Part shown: piece after piece, positions 52,861-63,811 of the stretch
How positions within the stretch are numbered: the first letter of the stretch is position 1
How the letters are laid out: every line of letters begins with the position of its first letter
Assembly (NCBI GenBank): GCA_958298945.1
Contig: OY282610.1
Location: forward strand, 40,989,667 to 41,053,666
Reading direction: 5' to 3'
Origin: Atherix ibis
Taxonomy: Eukaryota; Arthropoda; Insecta; Diptera; Athericidae
DNA: 64,000 nt
Made by a program: the position numbers and the translations under genes
The notes under the pieces: generated by a model
What the model was told of the DNA's origin: nothing
What the model saw: the letters and a program-made list of their open reading frames with translations, nothing else
Databases searched by the model: none

Positions 52861-54150
52861 ACAGTTTGGCTGAAAAGTTTAGAACGTTGACGTCTAGATG
52901 GCGCCTCTTGCAAAAAAACAAAGCACCATGCTTCAAATGATTCCTGTCAAAATTTGACAGCAATCGGTCGATTGGTTCGTGAGATATAGCATTTTGAGTG
53001 GAGCAACTTTTGTTATTGAAAAAAAATGGATAAAGACGAATTTCGTGTATTGATAAAGCATTGCTTTTTGATGAAAAAAAATACAGTGGAAACCAAAGCA
53101 TAGTTTGACAAACGTTATCCGGACTCTGCTCCAGCTATTTTAACTGTGGAATATTGGTTTCGTCAATTTCGAACTGGTCGTACGAGCACAGTTGATGCAG
53201 AACGCAGTGGACGCCGAAAAGAGGTTGTGACGGCAGAAAACATCAAAAAAATCCACAAAATAATATTAAATGACCGTAAAGTGAAGTTGAGCGAGATAGC
53301 TGAGACTCTGAAGATATCGAGAGAGCGTGTTGGACATATCGTGCATGAATATTTGGGCATGCGAAAGCTGTGTGCAAAGTGGGTGCCGCGTGAGCTCACT
53401 GTGGACCAAAAACAACAACGTGTTGATGATTCTGAGCAGTGTTTGGAGCTGTTCAAGCGCAATAAACCCGAATTTTTGCGTCGATATGTGACAATGGATG
53501 AAACATAGCTCCGTCACTACACTCCATAGTCCAATCGGAAGTCGGCAGACTGGAGAGCGAGCGACGAACCGAATCCAAAGCGTGGAAAGACGCAACAGTC
53601 GGCTGGCAAAGTGATGGCGTCTGTATTTTGGGATGCGCATGGTATAATATTCATTGACTATCTCCAGAAGGGGCAGACGATGAACAGCGACTATTATATA
53701 GCGTTATTGGATCGTTTGAAGAAAGCAATCGCTAAGAAACGGCCTCGTATGAAGAAGAAAAATGTGTTGTTTCACCAAGACAATGCACCGTGTCACAAGT
53801 CGATGAAAACGATGGTCAAACTCAATGAATTGGGCTACGAATTGCTGCCCCATCCACCGTATTCTCCAGATCTGGCCCCCAGCGATTTTTTCCTGTTTGC
53901 AGACCTCAAGAGAATGCTCGCTGGCAAGAAATTTAAGACCGATGATGAAACTGAGGCCTATTTTGAGGCAAAACCAAAAGAGTACTGTAAAAATGGTATC
54001 GAAAAGTTGGAAGATCGGTATAATCGCTGTATCGCCCTCAAATTTTGAGGGTTGAATAATAAAAAATGAATTTTGTTGAATAATAAAAATGAATTTTGCA
54101 AAAAAAAATATTTCTACTGTGTTACGTTCTAAACTTTTCAGCCGAACTGT
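52861..54150 (+). mobile_element. Mariner family D (irritans/Himar-like)
   Basis: 1290 bp between ACAGTTTGGCTGAAAAGTTT and its complement (AAACTTTTCAGCCGAACTGT), with about 27-bp ends. It is flanked by TA on both sides (52859-52860 and 54151-54152). Length and ends fit the irritans subfamily. Confidence 0.95.
53026..54048 (+). pseudogene. Irritans-type mariner transposase, three stops
   Basis: 340 codons in one frame from MDKDEFRVLIKHC to CIALKF, with no frameshift. The only breaks are stops at about 53101 (before FDKRYPD), 53507 (Trp of DETW to TAG) and 53527. The DNA-binding half is intact (SGRRKEVVTAENIKKIHKI, WVPRELTVDQKQQRVDDSE). The catalytic blocks YVTMDET, LFHQDNAPCHKS and YSPDLAPSDFF are all present, DD34D. 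The protein is very like Himar1-type transposases. Single-base nonsense changes in an otherwise full-length frame suggest fairly recent inactivation. It is the best-preserved transposase in the window. Confidence 0.95.
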
Positions 54151-54152
54151 TA

Positions 54153-56259
54153 TATTTGTTTTTCTATTAAAAAGCATTGGATTGTTTGGATTTCAAGATA
54201 CTTTTGGCTTCTCAGTGATCAAATTTGGTTCAGTAAAATTATTGCAATTCTGAAGTTTTAATTTTATATCAATTTCTGATATATGAAAAAATCTCATATA
54301 AAACTCCAAGGACGATATACCCAGAAAAGTTTTTTTGTTTTTTCTTTTTTAAATTAGAAGCAGTAATAAATTCTGAAAAGTGAATCTACAGTCGTACCCA
54401 TAAATTATCATACACGTATTACGTAAATGCTTGGAAAATATTCGGTTTCTATTTTAATGTAATACAAAAGCTATATTATAGGAGTTGACTAACAACTAAC
54501 TAAGGGATTACAGGATCGATGAGAAAGTTCATTATTCTTCGCAGAGTCCTTTTTACTATTATCCCAACCAATGAACTATTACGAATACTTCAAGAACGAA
54601 AGCCCAGATAATTTAAAACCGCTTTTTCCTTTTCTCAAATGAAAAATGCACATCGCAGCATTGTCTGTCTTATCCTTGATAATATATTAAAATATTTTCC
54701 AAGCGTATACAAAAGTAAATGTCATCGTATTGGTATGCCACTAAAGATAGAGGTGTGCATTCATTTTTATCAGGTTTACACGGAGAATCAAGTTTCATAA
54801 ATTTTTGTTCGCTAATTTTTTTTTCACCTGTTGTCTGTATTTGAATAACATTTACCTTGTCAGTAGATAACATTAAAATGCGAATAGCTTAACAATTCCA
54901 TTCTGGCTTTGTTTGTGCGTCTCGAATTTATAAGCGAGTATACACGTTGTTATGAACAGAAATTACCGTGCATGAACAAAAAATCCACAGGTGACCTAAT
55001 CGAATTTGACAATCAATTTGATTGCATAAGATGTGATGATAAACAACATTTTATCTTGTCGAAGGATTCAATTTGAATAGAATTACAATTCGGTTGTATT
55101 GAAAAATGGTATCCTTGAGTAAGTATTTATTGATAAAAAATTTTATGCATTTATAAATTGAAATCGTACTGAATTTATACATAATTCAGATTTCAAAAAA
55201 TTAAAGGTAAAATATATTAAATGTCGAAGTAATACCTTCAAAAAAAATTTAAAAAAAAAAATTGTTGAACAAAGAATTTAAGGTTTACTTTTACAGGAAT
55301 TGATTTTTGGTGTGAAATGACAGCAGAGCTTTCAGAAGATTTCCGTTCTCGCAAAAATAAATTCATATTTCCAGGAAAATCTATTAAAAAATCCATGAAT
55401 GTGAATAATAAAATAATATCGGATGTTTTTTTGGAAGAGGGTTAAGATATTTTTTAACAAAAACAAAACAACAAAAAATTAAATTTTGGCAAAAATTTGA
55501 CGGAGTTCATACGATTTTTGATAGTTTTTTTTAAGTAAATCCCGTCAATTCTCGAAAACTGTTTTGTTTTTGACGAAATTTTATTGTATTGGACGTGCTT
55601 TTAGAAGGATTAAGACTTTGTCTTAGCTGACTTGGTAGCACAGTCGTTAGAATCCAAGAAGTCGTGGGTTCTCGAATTCCTCTGAGGCATGGTTCTATGC
55701 TAATTCTTAAAAAATCTCTTTACTTTTCATTCTACTTCAATTTAATTATATCCCGTTATCATTTCTTTAACAAAGCAAATATGGAAAAAATACCAGAGAA
55801 AGACATTAGCCATCCAGAAATATGAAAATATTAAATCAGCTTTCAGAAATAAAAACCAATCGTAGATAAGCACCCTTATTGGTCAAAGACAACAACCCGA
55901 AATTGACATAATGGCTGCCCCTTCGACTGGACAAAAGCATGGCACGAAAAAGTAGCAGAAGGCGATAGCTACAACGGACCGATTATCTGCTTATTTGAAC
56001 ATTTTTGAAAAGATACCCACGTTCCGAAAATAATGCTCAAATGGAAATAGTAGTTCTAGAACCATTGATTAGAGGCACTTCCGGACAGCGTTATTTGTGG
56101 TATATTGGAGAGTTGGTTTGCTTCATTTCCTTGACAATACCAGTCTGTACAGAATGATTTTTATATTATGGTGTTCACAAAAAAGGTTGTAGCTTAATTT
56201 TTATCAATTATGGCTTACGGTACATTGGTTTTGTAATAGCTTGACAGTTTTTGTATATA
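54153..56259. other. Mostly unrecognised, with one tRNA-like stretch
   Basis: AT-rich. Around 55625-55690 the sequence TAGCTGACTTGGTAGCACAG followed about 30 bases later by GTGGGTTCTCGAATTCC resembles the A and B boxes of a tRNA promoter, but no cloverleaf closes. 55780-56160 is somewhat richer in GC and unassigned. Confidence 0.4.
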
Positions 56260-57545
56260 TACCAGGTGTATAAGCTTAAATTCGCTGTTTTTCAGTCAAA
56301 AAGACACATTTTTTTTTCATAGAAAGCCAAGACAAATTTATTCAAAGTACTTGCCCTCGCTAGCTACACATTTTTCCCATCTCTCGGGCAATTTGTGGAT
56401 ACCACGCCAAAAAAATTCCTTCTCTTTCGAGGCAAATCCACTCATCAAGCCATTTTCGGACGTCTTCGTAAGAATCGAAGTTCTGCTCAGCGAGCACGTG
56501 GCCCATCGACGAACACATGTAGTAGTCGGAAGGGGCCAGGTCTGATGAATAAGCGGGGTGGGGTAGGATCTCTCAGTTGAGTGTCTCCAAGTAGTTTCGG
56601 ACTATTTTTGACGTGTGCGATGGTGCGTTGTCGTGGAGGAAAATCAGCTTGTCATGTGTTTGTTGATAATCCATCCTTTTTTCACGCAGAGCACGGTGCA
56701 ATTTAATCAGTTGTTGGTGGTAGCAGTGGGCATTAACAGTTTCACCAAGTTTCAACATCTCATAGTAGGCGATACCCTGCTGATCCCACCAAACGCACAG
56801 CATCGTCTTCCGTCCGAAACGATTTGGTCTTGGAAAAGATGTTGATGGTTGGCCGGGATCAACGCACGATTTCTTGCATTTAGGATTATCGAAATACTCG
56901 TGTATCTATTTTTCATCGCCTGTCACAATCCGATGCAGGAGCGACTTTCTTTTTTGTCTGGCGAGCAAGATTTCGCATTTGTTTTGGCGTCGCTCAATCT
57001 GCCTATCGTTCAATTCATGCGGCAGCCATTATCCGATCTTTTGGACCTTCCCCATTGCACGCAGACGCATGGAAATGGCTGGTTGCATAACACCCAATTG
57101 GTCCGCGAGCATTTTTTACGATTGCGTATCCTCTTCTTCCAAAAGAGCATGCTATTGCTAGTCCTCAACCTTCCTAGGCCGATTTTCAATCTTCTTGTCC
57201 CACAAATCAAAATTGCCGTCTTTGAACCGACGAAACTAATATCGGCACGTTGTTTCCGATAAAGCACTGTCACCTTCATAAGCATTCGATACGATTCGGC
57301 AGCCGATTTCTTCAAATTGAAGCAGAAAAGCAGAGCTTCACGCATATGCTTTTTTTCTGGCACAAAACTAGAAATGATTACCAAAGGAAAAATGTATGTT
57401 TTTGTACGAAATTGCTGACAATGTGCACTGATTAATGTTGACAGATGTCAAACTCATAAAAAAAAGTATGGCGTGTCCATGGTAGGTTAAATTCGCTTAC
57501 TCACGCCATCTATGGCCAAAGACCGGATTTAAGCTTATACTTTAT
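56260..57545 (-). mobile_element. Mariner family B, copy 3
   Basis: Minus-strand copy. The end at 56260 is TACCAGGTGTATAAGCTTAA; the other end stops within CGGATTTAAGCTTATAC at about 57545 and lacks the final bases. Confidence 0.9.
56350..57384 (-). pseudogene. Mariner transposase, family B, broken
   Basis: Minus strand. The N-terminus (57010-57384) contains EALLFCFNLKKSAAESYRML, then a short deletion and a frameshift compared with copies 1 and 2. The middle (56573-56803) is open: MLCVWWDQQGIAYYEMLKLG and FLHDNAPSHTSKIVRNYLET. The third block follows after a stop in the Trp codon of LNWE near 56575 and reads in another frame down to 56395. Three copies of this family in 45 kb each carry different lesions. 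Confidence 0.87.
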
Positions 57546-57626
57546 TAACAAATGCCAGTATCTACTTCTAGTTCTTTAAGCTAAGTTATAAGTCTTATCC
57601 TATGGACACACTTTTGGTATTTAAGG

Positions 57627-59110
57627 AGCAGATTTACATAATATTTTAATTAACAATCTTATGCATTATGAAGTGGGAGTAAACACCCATCAGCATTTCT
57701 GCTACTAATGGAAGTTAGATTCCTCTAGAAAATCTCTAGGCCATTGTCTCTTAGCTCTCCGATGAGTGTTTCTGGGGAGGGCAGTACACGACAATTCTCT
57801 CACAAGTCTACATAAGTAGCAATGATAGTATTAGGATTAGATGGAATGTCATGGGTATAAATATTCTATAAAATCGGACCAAGGATACTGCCTTGTGAGA
57901 CTCCGGCTAGAATAGGATATATTTCCGAGGATTCTGAGTTAATAACAATTTGGGAATGACATTGGGATACATATGAGTTTATGATAAGGTAGTATATTGA
58001 AGAAAGAAAGCTTTTGAGGTTCCAGAGGAGTCCAGGATTCCACACACAATCGAAAGCTTTGGAGATATCCAAAAATACTCCTGGGGAATATTCTTTCCTC
58101 TCAAGAGAAGATGGCAATATGATCAACAATGCGATGGCATTACTGGATTGTAGAGTGTTCATATCGAAAGCTAAATTGGTGATCAGGAATAATTTTTTCA
58201 TTAAGTAGGACTGGGTTGGGTAGAATCGTTTTAATAAGAGTTTTTCAAAAATCTTACCAAAGATTGGTAAGAGGCTGATAGGTCTATAGGAGGAAGTAGA
58301 ATTATCGGGTTTATTTGATTTAGGAATTATTTTTAAGACAGTAAATTTCCACAGTAAAAGAAAATAGGTTGTGCGCAAGATACTATTAAAAATGTATGTA
58401 ATTAAAAGCAAAGCTTTTCGAGAAATTTGCTTCAGAATAGGAGCTGCTATTAGATCATAACCAAGAGCATTTTTTATTGGGAAGACGCAAAGTAGTAGAT
58501 TTAATTTCCGAGGGCTTAAAATTTTTGGAAGGAAGACTCATAGAGACTGGTAACATAAGTTCTTCGGTAATTTTGTTAATTTGAGATTTGTCTTCTATAT
58601 CATCATGTGGAGCAAAAGTATTTACCAAGTGTTTAGCAAATACTTCGGCTTTCCCTTTGTCTGTTTTTGCCCAGTTACCGCCATTTTGTTTCAGTGGATG
58701 TGATGTTCTTTTGTACGAGAGTATTCGTCTAGTGGCTTCTCCTATAAAGAAATATTAACACTAATCGATCTTGTGTAAATTTCCTGCCGTTTATTATATT
58801 TCCAGTCTATTTTGCCATTTATCAGCCTAGATTGGCTTAGAATTAAGGGTAAGGAGAATAGGACTATGATCAGAGTTTAAATGGGAAAGAGTTTTAATAC
58901 TAGAATTTATGGTAATTAAAGGAGTGCTAATGAAGCAATCGAGGATATCAGGTCGTTTCGAACTAGAAGTTGGCCAGTATATTGAATTTGGAGGGGATAG
59001 AGCTTCCTGAATAATCTTTCCTGGAGGGTTAGCAACGCGCAACCCCATTGAGGGTATTTAGCATTATAATCACCACCCGCAAAGAACGAAACTTCTCTAA
59101 GTGAGTATCG
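57627..59110 (-). mobile_element. Jockey-like retrotransposon, copy 3, internally deleted
   Basis: A minus-strand copy reaching further 5' than the others, into the endonuclease. An internal deletion of about 600 bp near 57806 joins the 3' end (CTCTCACAAGT) directly to the palm region (ACATAAGTAGCAATGATAG), removing the sequence that in copy 1 runs from about 35718 to 36322. No poly(A) tail is visible at 57627. Confidence 0.88.
57866..59090 (-). pseudogene. Jockey-like endonuclease and reverse transcriptase, broken
   Basis: The endonuclease part reads GDYNAKYPQWG then, after a one-base slip near 59046, LRVANPPGKIIQEALSP and PDILDCFISTPLI with the conserved LNSDHSPILLTL (the Asp-His pair of the APE-type nuclease). 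The reverse transcriptase (57866-58411, 181 residues open) has SSYRPISLLPIFGKIFEKLL, FLDISKAFDCVWN and GVSQGSILGPIL. The deletion begins just beyond this block, and the catalytic YADD is lost. Confidence 0.85.
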
Positions 59111-60100
59111 GAAGGATAAAAAGTCGGAACCAGATATGGTTTTGTTGGGAGGACATTATACGTATATGAAAATACGTGTATGATGTCAATCGATCGGTAA
59201 GTTGTATATAGAATAGAAGGTATTGAATTAACTATAATATATTTAATACATAATAGCTAGTAATAAATTATAGAAAGGGGGGGGGGAGATAACATTTGAA
59301 AAATGTCCATACTATTCCTGTACAAAGAATTCTTTAGTGACTAAAATTGAGTTCCACGTTAAACACTTGAAAATAATTACCTTGCAGACATGAAAATGAC
59401 CAAACACGCAATATGAATTTTTCCTTTTTTACCTCCTTTACTTTTTTACTTTTACAATACATTTTTCTTTTTTACTTTTTACTAAAACTAGTTATTATTG
59501 TTTAGCTAAACGTTTCACTAAATCCTTAAAGTGAAGCTAGGAAGCAACAAATTGTTTTTTGTTGTTTTTTTTTGGAACTATGAGTAAATAGAATAACAAC
59601 AGTTGTTTATTTGCGTTTTGATTTAAGGATAACAACTTGTAGATTTGTTGTAATTTAATTTATATTTAATATCACCTGTACAAATCCTACACTGAGTATA
59701 TAATTTTCGACTTTTGCATGTATATATAACATATAACACAGTCTATCTGCATACATTCATACTTTGTAAAAAGACGAATATTATTTGGTAAATACACGTA
59801 TACGAGCATTTATGGTATATTAAAATTAGTGAAGTTTCCATAATTGTTTATTTCTTCTATCATAATAGGACTTAATTAATTATGAAAAAAAGTATTCGAA
59901 ATTTGCAAGTTTTATGAATTTATCGGATAAATTAGGTTATCTTTGCAGATATTACAGTACTTTAGATAAATTATTACAGAGATATCCTTCTGCTTATACA
60001 GTAGTCCTTTTTTAAGTATTTTTTCCGCATTTTCTTTGTTAAAAAATGGATAATGGTATATAAGGAAATTAAAGTAGAATAGAAAGTATAGGGGTTTTTG
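59111..60100. other. AT-rich stretch with a G10 run
   Basis: No gene recognised. A run of ten G's at 59277-59286 stands out in AT-rich DNA. Around 59153-59186 there is an imperfect inverted repeat (TTATACGTAT / ATACGTGTATGATG). Confidence 0.45.
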
Positions 60101-60110
60101 GGAATCAGAA

Positions 60111-60207
60111 GGATTCGAACCCACAACCTCTTGGATAAGCCAGAACTCATTGATCAAAATTTGAATCCACAACCACTTGTGCTATCGAGCCAGAACTTAC
60201 TCATCAA
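60111..60207 (-). repeat. Tandem pair of ~48-bp tRNA-like units
   Basis: Two direct copies of about 48 bp. On the minus strand each contains GTTGTGG-TTCGAATCC-like sequence (GGGTTCGAATCC in one, GGATTCAAAT in the other), the tRNA B-box pattern, and a shared GAGTTCTGGCT start. No complete tRNA can be folded, so this may be a tRNA-derived repeat fragment. Confidence 0.5.
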
Positions 60208-60209
60208 AC

Positions 60210-60770
60210 AACCGAGGCAGTACTGGTGACCAATAGAAAAGTTTTCTATTTTTTTTTTGAATTCTAAGAGTTCAGGTACTCGTCAAGTAAAAATTTGGCG
60301 AACATCTGAAAATCGCTGCTAAAAAGGAAATGTGAATGTCTCAGCAAGAATCATTCCCAACAATAGAGGGCCCAGACAGAACTGGTTCAGTATCTCCTAT
60401 TCACGTACGAGTATTTAATCAGAGACTATGGCGACCTAATTGTTCAAGCGTTGGACAATGGCGGTATATTGTCGGAGCTTATTTAAGTTTTAAGAGCATT
60501 CCATACCTTCTTGTGTAACACTGGATTTTTTGCGGATAAAAAGGAGGCGGAGAAACACAGAAACTTGACAGATGATGAAGATATTAGGATTTATCGACTG
60601 AAAGAAAATGAGCGCTTCTCCCTGTTCTTGGCATAGTCACGTGGAACGGAAGAGGTCATGGAACTGTAGACCACTATATGGCCACACTTGTCAGCCCACA
60701 ATTCAGGACTGGGATCATATCTTTTTTTCACTTTATCGAAAAAATAAAGAAACTACAATAAATCAATGAC
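60210..60770. other. Unassigned stretch
   Basis: Less AT-rich than average. The short open frame at 60336-60518 has no recognisable features. It ends at the target site of the R1-like insertion. Confidence 0.4.
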
Positions 60771-60784
60771 TAACCTCTATCTCA

Positions 60785-62167
60785 ATCTCAGGACAGAGAT
60801 GGAAAGGCGGTTCCAAAAAGTATTGTCTCATTGTCACCCTGGACATCAAAAATGCTTTTAACTCGGCCCGCTGCGATCGAGTTCTGGAGGCTCTTAAGAA
60901 CATGGGGGTGCCCTACTACCTACGGAGGATGGTCAGATCATACTTCAGTGATCGACTACTAAACTACGAAACGGAGGATGGACCAGCAGAGTATGGGGTC
61001 ACGGGTGGGGTACCTCAGGGCTCTGTCCTGGCGCCACTCTTGTGGAACGTCATGTACGACGGCCTTATCCATCTGGAATTACCGACGAACACAACGCTCG
61101 TAGCCTTTGCGGACGACGTAGCGGTTGTCCTTGTAGCCAAATAACTGGAAGATCTGGAAGCGGCATTCTCCACCACCATCCAGAGGATAAGACAGTGGAT
61201 GACATCGCCAGACCTGTCATGGGCGGAACATAAGACCGAAGCACTCCTTGTGAGTAGCCGGAAGAAAATGGAGACCATTACCATAAGAGTAGGCGACCAC
61301 GACATCCAGTCGCTACCCTACATAAGGTATCTAGGAGTGGTTTTGGATGCCAGACTCAACTACAAGAAGCACATCTCCAGCGCCAGCAAGAAGGCATCAG
61401 CAGTACAGGGCGCACTTTCGCGGATAATGCTCAATATCGGAGGCCCCAGGCAAATTCGAAGAGGACTACTGGCAACTGTAGTTACCTCCGTCCTGCTATA
61501 CGGAGCACCAGTGTGGGCGAAATCGCTAGAGCTAACAACATACCGCAAGACAATGTCATCAGTCCAGCGGCTCTCAGCGATCAGAGTGGCATCAGCATAC
61601 CGAACGGTATCACACGATGCGGTCAACGTTGTGGCATCATGCCCACCCATCGACATCCTGGCAGGAGAGCGAGAACGCCAATATCGTAGGAAGAAGGAAG
61701 AGCGGCGAAACGTCCTCTGTGAAGAGGAGAGACCCGAGAGTCTTTGCCTCTGGCAAGAAAGATGGGACAGCTCGACGAAGGGTCGGTGGACCCATCGACT
61801 GATCCCAGATGTCACCAAATGGGTCACTCGCCTGCACGGGGAAGTCGGGTATTACATCACCCAACTCTTGACTGGACATGGATGCTTTCGGGCGTACTTG
61901 CACAGATTCAAGAGAACAGATTCCCCAAACTGTCATCGCTGCTACGATGTGCTGGAAGATGCCGAACACGTGTTATTCCAATGCCCCTTTTACGAGGGGA
62001 TACGGGCAGAACTGGAGAAAAATCTGGACCGTTCCATCAGTCCAGAAAACATAGTGGAGTGCATGCTGAAGAACCAATCGGCTTGGAACAAAGTTGTAGA
62101 GTACGCGGAATGTATCATCAAGGATCTTCACACCACGTACGAAGAATACACCACGTACGAAGAATAG
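60785..62167 (+). pseudogene. R1-like ORF2: reverse transcriptase and zinc knuckle
   Basis: One frame runs from the truncation point to the stop at 62165-62167, with a single in-frame TAA at 61142-61144. Motifs: CLIVTLDIKNAFNSARCDRV, GGVPQGSVLAPLLWNVMYD, the catalytic VAFADDVAVVLVAK (the stop follows directly), and IRYLGVVLDARLNYKKHIS. The C-terminal part RWTHRLIPDVTKWVTRLHGE leads to a knuckle CHRCYDVLEDAEHVLFQC (C-x2-C-x8-H-x4-C). A 15-bp tandem duplication near 62134-62163 repeats the end TTYEE. The endonuclease and first part of the reverse transcriptase are missing. The antisense frame at 61360-61827 is a shadow. Confidence 0.94.
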
Positions 62168-62437
62168 GCCACGAGGCGTCATAACATCGGGACAGCAGTA
62201 AAATATAATAAATAGTAAATTATTATAAGAACGCCCCGGCTAAGTAGTATTTACAAAGAGTGCCACCGGGGAACCATCGTTCCGGGAGCAAGGGTACAGG
62301 TACAGGTTAAGTTTTAGTGAGGTAAAAATCCCGCATAACTCGTCTGACAGACAGAAGGCCTCCCAGTCGAGTACCTTTTGAAGGTTTCCCCCTGTACCTC
62401 AACAATCTAAAAAAAAAAATAAAAAAAATAAAAAAAA
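60785..62437 (+). mobile_element. R1-like retrotransposon, 5'-truncated
   Basis: The 3' 1.65 kb of an R1-like element, with a tail of (A8T)-like repeats at 62408-62437. The 14-bp target duplication TAACCTCTATCTCA lies at 60771-60784 and 62438-62451. GC content is far above the surroundings. It is not in ribosomal DNA. Confidence 0.95.
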
Positions 62438-62451
62438 TAACCTCTATCTCA

Positions 62452-63735
62452 GGAGATCATAACAACAAAAATTATAGCATCGCAGGCTTAATAGGCACCA
62501 TAAATAATCAAGAACCCCGTTCACCAAAAAATATTAGGAAAAGTATAGCTTCCAGAGGCTACATGAGATACCGACTAAAACCCACTAAAACCTATTTCTA
62601 ATGGGATTACGATGATCCCATTAGAAGTAGGTTTTAGTGGGTAAAACACCCACACCCTGTGAAATTTGATGCTTTTACAGCCTCTTTAAAAGATTTCCCC
62701 TACCAACGTTGAAAAAAAAATTAATTTTTATCCAACATTGCTCAAAAATTCTCTAAATTCTCCAAAAACACAAGATAGTAAAGAGATTTGAAAATCTCCC
62801 ACATTCAGCTCGTTATAAAAAGCTCGTATAAATACCCTTCAACAACTAAACCGTCAAATTGGAAGTATCTCAAGTTCTTGTCAAACGGACAGGAAAACAT
62901 GAATGAACCTTTAATCTTCAAATCCTTTGAAATTATCTTATATCCAGTAAGTAATAGAAAATCTCCTTTCTTCTATTTCTTTATTGTATGTGTCTGTAAA
63001 TTATTTCAATTTCTTATCATTTAAAAACTATTGATGGCACCCGGGATAAGAATTGGTTTCCATTAGGAGTTGTGCGAAAACTTTACCTGCAATGTAGCTA
63101 TTAACCACAGATACCACTTTTTAGCCAAAGGCTTTTCACCTTAGCAGTGGAACCAACTACCGTACTGTACCCGAACCCCTTGGTACAACTTTTTATTTCA
63201 AGATCACTTTGGTAGGGACTTCCACTAATAAAGCCACAGTAAAAAACCTTGTAAATTGTAGGCACTGCAAGGTCGGGTCAAGATCGCGGGTATGCCAATA
63301 TCCGAAGGCACTTGTGCTGTTGAATCGCAAAGTGCCTTTGGATAGAATTAACCCCGCGAGAATTTATGAAGTAACAAGGCGTAGTTAGTTTTTGATGAGA
63401 CGCAAAATTAAAAAGGGAAATAATGAGCGGTAAAAGCGATATAAGAACTTACCGGACTATGGAGCTTTCCCATTGAGTACTTATTATCGTAAAATGCCAC
63501 TAACTTCATCAATATTATGAACAATATCAAAAGTAATGCTAACTATGTGAAAGAAAAAATATAAAATGCTTTAAAGACCTTTTTCGATTTTTTTGGGAAT
63601 ATAATGTGTCATTTAAACAAATCAGCTAAAAATGGATTGATATCGAATAACGCCTTAATATCCGACAACGAGTTTTGACTTTTAATCCTAATAAAATTTT
63701 ATTTTGAATTGGAAAAACGCAAAAACAAATTTATT
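62452..63735. other. Unassigned stretch with one strong hairpin
   Basis: Contains the hairpin listed separately. 63040-63370 has raised GC and a motif shared with 23641-23668. No protein-coding region recognised. Confidence 0.4.
62580..62642. repeat. 28-bp hairpin, one mismatch, 7-base loop
   Basis: The arms 62580-62607 and 62615-62642 are reverse complements except for one base (CTATTTC against CTACTTC). The shared text includes ACCCACTAAAACCTA and CTAATGGGAT. Confidence 0.93.
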
Positions 63736-63811
63736 CCGACCACCGAAGTTAAGCATGACTGGGCGTGGTTAGTACTTGGATGGGTGACCGCTTGGGAACA
63801 CCGCGTGCCGC
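63736..63811 (+). ncRNA. 5S rRNA-derived segment, 5'-truncated
   Basis: About 76 nt match the last two-thirds of insect 5S rRNA: CCGACCACCGAAGTTAAGCA, then GGTTAGTACTTGGATGGGTG and ACCGCTTGGGAACACCGCGT. The first 40 or so nucleotides and the terminator are absent. Most of the internal polymerase III promoter (end of the A box, middle element, C box) remains. It is a 5S pseudogene or the head of a 5S-derived SINE, not a complete 5S gene. Confidence 0.85.

Noticed and set aside
54670..54873. 67-residue minus-strand open frame ending near a GTAAAT site
   Set aside because: Considered as an upstream CaMKI exon, but the residues do not resemble the N-terminus and the phase does not fit.
60336..60518. 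60-residue open frame beside the R1-like element
   Set aside because: No motif or homologue recognised; ends without splice or promoter context.
61360..61827. 155-residue minus-strand open frame
   Set aside because: Antisense shadow of the R1-like ORF2 at 60785-62167; GC-rich coding DNA often leaves such frames.
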